Below, in pieces: positions 59,804-64,000 of a stretch of 64,000 bases of DNA (the stretch's first letter is position 1; every line of letters begins with the position of its first letter). The DNA is from Lithospermum erythrorhizon (Eukaryota; Streptophyta; Magnoliopsida; Boraginales; Boraginaceae). Below the pieces are notes generated by a model, which worked only from the letters and a program-made list of their open reading frames with translations, made no database searches and had not been told where the DNA came from. The translations under genes were made by a program, and so were the position numbers. The DNA is taken from positions 1,550,001 to 1,614,000 of the forward strand of contig JADFUC010000852.1 of the NCBI GenBank assembly GCA_019722365.1, read 5' to 3'.

Positions 59804-60734
59804 GATAGATAGATTTGTCCCCATCATTTTTATTTTTATTATTCAAACTTTTTTACTTCTTCTAATATACGGAGTATTAGTTGAACTAACAGATGACATC
59901 AACAACAAATTCTCTCGTACCACTTCGACATTACTAAATAATCATATTTTGGATAAGATCAAACAAAGCACTAACTACTATATTAATGATTTTTCCACTA
60001 GCTAGGTGAGTTACTATATATATATTGAATTAGAAACTGATAATAGAGATGAAAGACGATGAAGCGAAAATATTAATGATTTTTCTATTCCTACTTTCTT
60101 AAAACATCTCCCAGTTTTTTGTTTTGGATCTTCTTTACAAAATTAGGATGTCATCATCATTAAATGGAGTGGAAATTTGAAATTTTGTGGGCAATGAAAA
60201 ATGGTTAAATTGAAGAAATAGTTCTATTAATAACAATTATGAATCTATTAATAAACCATATCACTAGTGAGCCTTACTAGTTTCATCATTGTGATCGTCG
60301 TTCAATAGTTATTCACTAGAATACATACACATGCAATTAGCAAATTCCACTGGTACCAAGTACCAACAACACTCTTTATTAACAACAATTATACAAAAAA
60401 TACATTATCAGTTCAGATTTCTTACTATCGATAATATTTACACTTCCAATAATTCACTTGACAAACTATATACATGTTCCTTTTATTTGTTGTCCGAAAC
60501 GAAGCTCTGATCTTCTTCGTTTTGTATAATATACGGAGTATGTGCAATAAACTGGTATGAGGCCATTTATTATTGAGTAAATAACATTCAGATTCCGGTG
60601 TTCTATTTATATTTAATTTGTTTGCAAAAGTTCAAGAACCAAATATTTTACCTCTAAATAAAACTCAGATATCTATATGTTAATTCACTCATATATAATT
60701 TTATTTGGCCATGACAGAAAGCCTAGAGCCCTAA
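59804..60734. other. Intergenic, 3' flank of the bHLH gene
   Basis: AT-rich DNA. An open frame at 59766-60005 starts inside the hAT end and has no domain, so I do not call it a gene. Confidence 0.45.
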
Positions 60735-61217
60735 TTAACGGGATAAAAGATCAGCTATATTCCTCATGATCTGTACCTGCATGTTGAGGCATTTTATGTA
60801 ATGAGCAGATTCATCCAACAAGCTAGAAAATCCCATGACCTTTCCTCCTGGAACAAGCTCTTTGAGTTTGCTAATTGCTTCATCATCATTTCTTGAAACC
60901 TCTTTATTATTCTTTTTATTATATTTTGATCCATTCGTATTAATTGCTTCTCTTATGTTTCTCCTCCTAAATGTAACACTGGCTAGGCTTAGTCGTCGTC
61001 GGCTTCGGATCCTTCGGAGCATCACACGGCTCCATGTTCGGCTTGACCCAACAGCTGAAGCCATAGAAGAATAAGCAGCTATCTTCACCTTATGATATGA
61101 GATTGGTTTCTTGTTTTTGCTAAGGTTCTTCAAGGCCCAAAGAAACCTACAAGTAAACCTAGTCTTTATCGAACCATGGTGGGTTGATATTGAGCCTGTA
61201 GTAGCAATGTTGTTCAT
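60735..61217 (-). CDS. IBH1-like atypical bHLH regulator
   Basis: An intronless 160-residue protein. The N-terminal half holds a conserved short motif region (TRFTCRFLWALKNLSK, then WSRVMLRRIRSRRR) seen in the IBH1/AIF group. The C-terminal half is a helix-loop-helix (EAISKLKELVPGGKVMG, loop, LLDESAHYIKCLNMQVQIMR) without the basic DNA-contacting residues of true bHLH factors. Family knowledge: such proteins do not bind DNA but sequester growth-promoting bHLH partners and thereby restrain cell elongation downstream of brassinosteroid and gibberellin. The start at 61217 gives the usual family length, and a leader follows upstream. No fault is seen. An AIF/bHLH147-type paralogue is the alternative. 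Confidence 0.88.
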   Translation of the reverse strand: MNNIATTGSISTHHGSIKTRFTCRFLWALKNLSKNKKPISYHKVKIAAYSSMASAVGSSRTWSRVMLRRIRSRRRLSLASVTFRRRNIREAINTNGSKYNKKNNKEVSRNDDEAISKLKELVPGGKVMGFSSLLDESAHYIKCLNMQVQIMRNIADLLSR

Positions 61218-61692
61218 GACTATAGAAAATCAAGAAGATCAATTTAGGGTTTGAATTTCTTGATAAGTTTGGAAAGATTTTATTGTGACACAAAGTAAGG
61301 GACCTCTTTATTGTTGTTTTAGTGTTGGTGGACAAAAAGAAGCGCAAGAAGGACGAATTATATAATTTCACTTGATATTATTGTTGGGTTCTGACACACA
61401 AAATCTACTTATATAAAGAACCAAGATGACAGAGAGACTATTATTGGTGACCGTGTGGGAATAAAAAAAGACACCAGAAGGAAGAAAAAAGGGAGAGAAA
61501 AATAATAATAAAGGAAATTATTAATAAGATGGAGGTGTGAAAAGAACAGACTTAAAGAATCATCAACCTTTATTTTCTTAAGAAAGAATCATCAACCTTT
61601 AATGATCATCTATGTGGCAAAAGATTTTTAGATAATTGAAATTACTATGTGAGATTAGTCTTCATTTCACGAATGAGATTGCATATCAAATC
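61218..61692. promoter_or_regulatory. Upstream region of the bHLH gene
   Basis: The presumed 5' UTR and promoter on the minus strand. An upstream frame on the same strand (61159-61371) overlaps the start in another frame and is not called. Confidence 0.4.
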
Positions 61693-61709
61693 AATAATTG
61701 AATATAATG

Positions 61710-61804
61710 CGATAACATCGAATAGCCTAGTGGTTAGGAGGCCTTCCAGTAACTTAGAAGTTCGGGTTTGATTCTCATAGGGATGGTGGGTGGATTTTAA
61801 AATA
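61710..61804 (+). mobile_element. Short tRNA-derived SINE, 95 bp
   Basis: Box A-like AGCCTAGTGGTTAGGA and box B-like GGGTTTGATTCTC are spaced as in a tRNA-derived SINE, and a 17-bp exact direct repeat AATAATTGAATATAATG (61693-61709 and 61805-61821) flanks the unit. The long target duplication fits LINE-type insertion. Confidence 0.8.
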
Positions 61805-61821
61805 AATAATTGAATATAATG

Positions 61822-62740
61822 TTTTTGACCATTTATCATGTATTCATGTTCCTAGCTACTTTTTGTTATTAATTGAATATAATATTTGTGTATAGTAATC
61901 ATGTATAGCTATGGCATATCAAATCAATAATGCATAATGTAAAATTATGTAAAGAAACTATATATATGATGGAACTTAACACAAATAGGAAGAGGGTTAT
62001 CTTTAATATTTTGTGGGGTTGAGTTAGGGCCAACCACCATATGGTAGCACATGGTTCCATTATCCACTTGGGTATGATGAGGGCTTTAAATTCTGTTCTT
62101 TTTCTTCTTTGTTTTACTTTAAGATTATATTCCATCACTATAGCAAGTTTTCATTCAATTTTATCTCGTTGTTTTGGTATGTTTTGAGACGTTGATTGTA
62201 CAAAATGTGTTGCATCCATATAAGTGGTAGAGGTAGCTATAATTGCCTCTTTCCGTGATGGTTAATTGGTTATACTATATTCATTTTAGATGAAGGCAGC
62301 TAATTTATGGGTATATGAAATATTTGTTGATAAATGAGTCTTATTAAACCAAGCTAACAAAAAAGGTGGTTACACACTTATATATTAAGTGTTTTATATC
62401 CATGTTCTTAACTGCAAAGAATATAATTTGATAGAACGATAGTTAATTATTTATCTAATCGTGTACACATGTACTCATATATGTAAATCAAGGTATGTAA
62501 ATAGTTTATCAATTAATAGTTGAACGACGCATCATACCATAAAGTTTTAGCTTCTATGTGTTTATGTACTCATACATATAATGGTTTGAGTATATTGCAT
62601 TGAATTGATTAGTTGGAGTTGTAACAGTAAATGTAAAATTTTAGGATATTTTCTAAAAAAATTAAGTAGAATTTAATCATGTAAAACTTAAATACTCTAA
62701 CAAATCCCTTTATTAGAGATTTACAAAATTACTGTTGACA
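61822..62740. other. Intergenic, no gene seen
   Basis: AT-rich DNA; short frames have no domain. Confidence 0.5.
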
Positions 62741-64000
62741 TAAAAAATTTATCAGAAAATAATTAAATTGATTAAGGCGAATTAATCAAATTAATTAAAA
62801 GAGTCGAAACCACAAAAAATGTCATGTAGGTGATTAGGGTTCTCAATTAAACCCTAAGTTTCAAATGTGACTCAGACGAGCTTGAGGTTCAATCAAGCCA
62901 CAGGTGTCGAAGTCGAAAATAAGGGTTTCTACATTAATTAACCATAAGTTTGAACTCGAAATAGGGTTTCAGAAAAACAGCCTCGCATTAAATGTCAATT
63001 AAAATTAGGGCTTGAAAATCCATAATTTTATTAATTAAATAAATTAAATGCCGGGGCGTTCCGAAGACTCGTGGCTCAAAATGAAAATCTAAAATTACGG
63101 AGTTTAAAAATAAGACTCCAAAAAGTTATGTGGTTCAAAATCGAAACTCTGAAATTTTGTGTGGTCAATCGGCCACTCGAGAAGTCGAGTGGTGCAAATC
63201 AAAGACTCGAAAGGTCCGAGTCAATGTGAAAATGTTGTGACCTAGAAAAAGAATCCGGAACCTTCCTTGGACATAAAAGAGGCACCCAAAAGGGTTACTT
63301 GGAGGAAAAGTACTTCAAAAAATTATCCGGCCAGTCGAGATCTCGTCTCAAATTCAACGATTAAGATGGTGATCTCGCTTTGAAATCAAACCGGCCAATC
63401 AGAAGCAAGCATTTGAGGCCCAGAAACCTATAAATACCCCCTCATTTTGACCGCCATCAACATTCATTCAATTTCACCACAAAAATAAACCGACCCCACG
63501 AGAAAATACAGAGAACGATCTCTGAAATTTCTCTAAGTTAAATCTTTGGAGCCGCTAGCAAAACACCACGTGGTGGCTAGAAAACACCTCCAGGTGGCCA
63601 TAATAGGCCCACGAGAATTAAAGGTTATTGTACAAAATGCAATAATCCTTCAAGTTTGAACAATCGATGAGAATCACATTAGTTTCGAAACGCTTGAATA
63701 TTCGGGATTAAGCTACGCAGCACGATTATTCAAAAACTTGATCAAGCTGACTTGATAAATTTCAAGTTGATTCACATCAAATCCGGATATAGGAATAATT
63801 GAATTACATGTTAGATTCACAAACGGGGAAACACGTTGCTAAGACCTCTGTCTGATTGATCGATATCCATCAGCAGTTGGGTTCACTTCATCTTAGTCTC
63901 GTCAACTACATAGCAACAAAAATTTTGTTAAAACTTCGTTGTAGTAAAGCTAGAGTGACGTTACTTCAAAGAAACTTAGATCGCGTCCCAGTGAGGCCAA
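62741..64000 (+). repeat. LTR-like promoter region at the right edge
   Basis: The composition shifts to a retroelement-like pattern with many short CTCGAAGTCGA-type motifs. A strong TATA box (TATAAATA, 63429-63436) is followed by a C-rich leader (ACCCCCTCATTTTGACCGCC), as in the U3-R border of plant LTRs. No boundary or partner LTR lies inside the window, so this could also be a promoter of a gene to the right. Confidence 0.35.

Overview
This is nuclear DNA of a flowering plant, almost certainly a eudicot. The background is AT-rich, genes are separated by kilobases and split by short GT-AG introns, and the transposon set is typical of plants: Ty1/copia, a 5S-rRNA-bearing TRIM, a Mutator-like element, hAT, PIF/Harbinger-like and Stowaway elements, SINEs and a Helitron end. 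I see no bacterial operon, organellar block or CRISPR array. The species cannot be fixed from sequence alone.

Left part (1-26 kb). A repeat-rich block ends in a Helitron 3' terminus at 3517. Right of it, on the minus strand, lie seven coding exons of a DUF707 membrane protein gene (3581-5881). Its last exons are not visible, and a SINE sits in one of its introns. A PRCC-type nuclear protein gene (8195-10848, +) and a SPARK-domain GPI-anchored protein gene (12204-13679, -) follow, with a small hAT element between them. From 15.7 to 26.2 kb the DNA is transposon debris: a hAT-like transposase remnant, a 5'-truncated copia polyprotein with a 1 kb insertion in its RNase H region, an odd GC-rich island, and the 3' end of another probable LTR element.

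Central part (26-42 kb). Here are three well preserved genes. A CYP76-family P450 (26634-28496, +) has a duplicated core promoter. A complete eight-exon 9-lipoxygenase-type gene (33116-36569, +) carries Asn where the second iron-ligand His should be. A nine-exon SKU5/SKS-type GPI-anchored multicopper-oxidase-like gene (37540-41983, -) follows, whose second intron lacks an obvious GT donor and is bordered by an 11-bp direct repeat.

Right part (42-64 kb). Transposons dominate again: a Harbinger-like MITE, a Cassandra-type TRIM with 5S rRNA sequence in both LTRs, and a 1.7 kb Mutator-like element with a perfect 9-bp target duplication that carries an intact GRF-type zinc-finger/membrane protein ORF. 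Two host genes follow: a DUF538 secreted protein (54065-54559, +) and an IBH1-like atypical bHLH (60735-61217, -). The right end looks like an LTR promoter of another retroelement.

The host genes do not form a pathway cluster. The P450 and the lipoxygenase are both specialised or lipid-metabolism enzymes, but I see no evidence that they work together. The best candidates for new biology are the lipoxygenase metal-site change, the Mutator-like element with a protein cargo, and the SKS splice-site anomaly.
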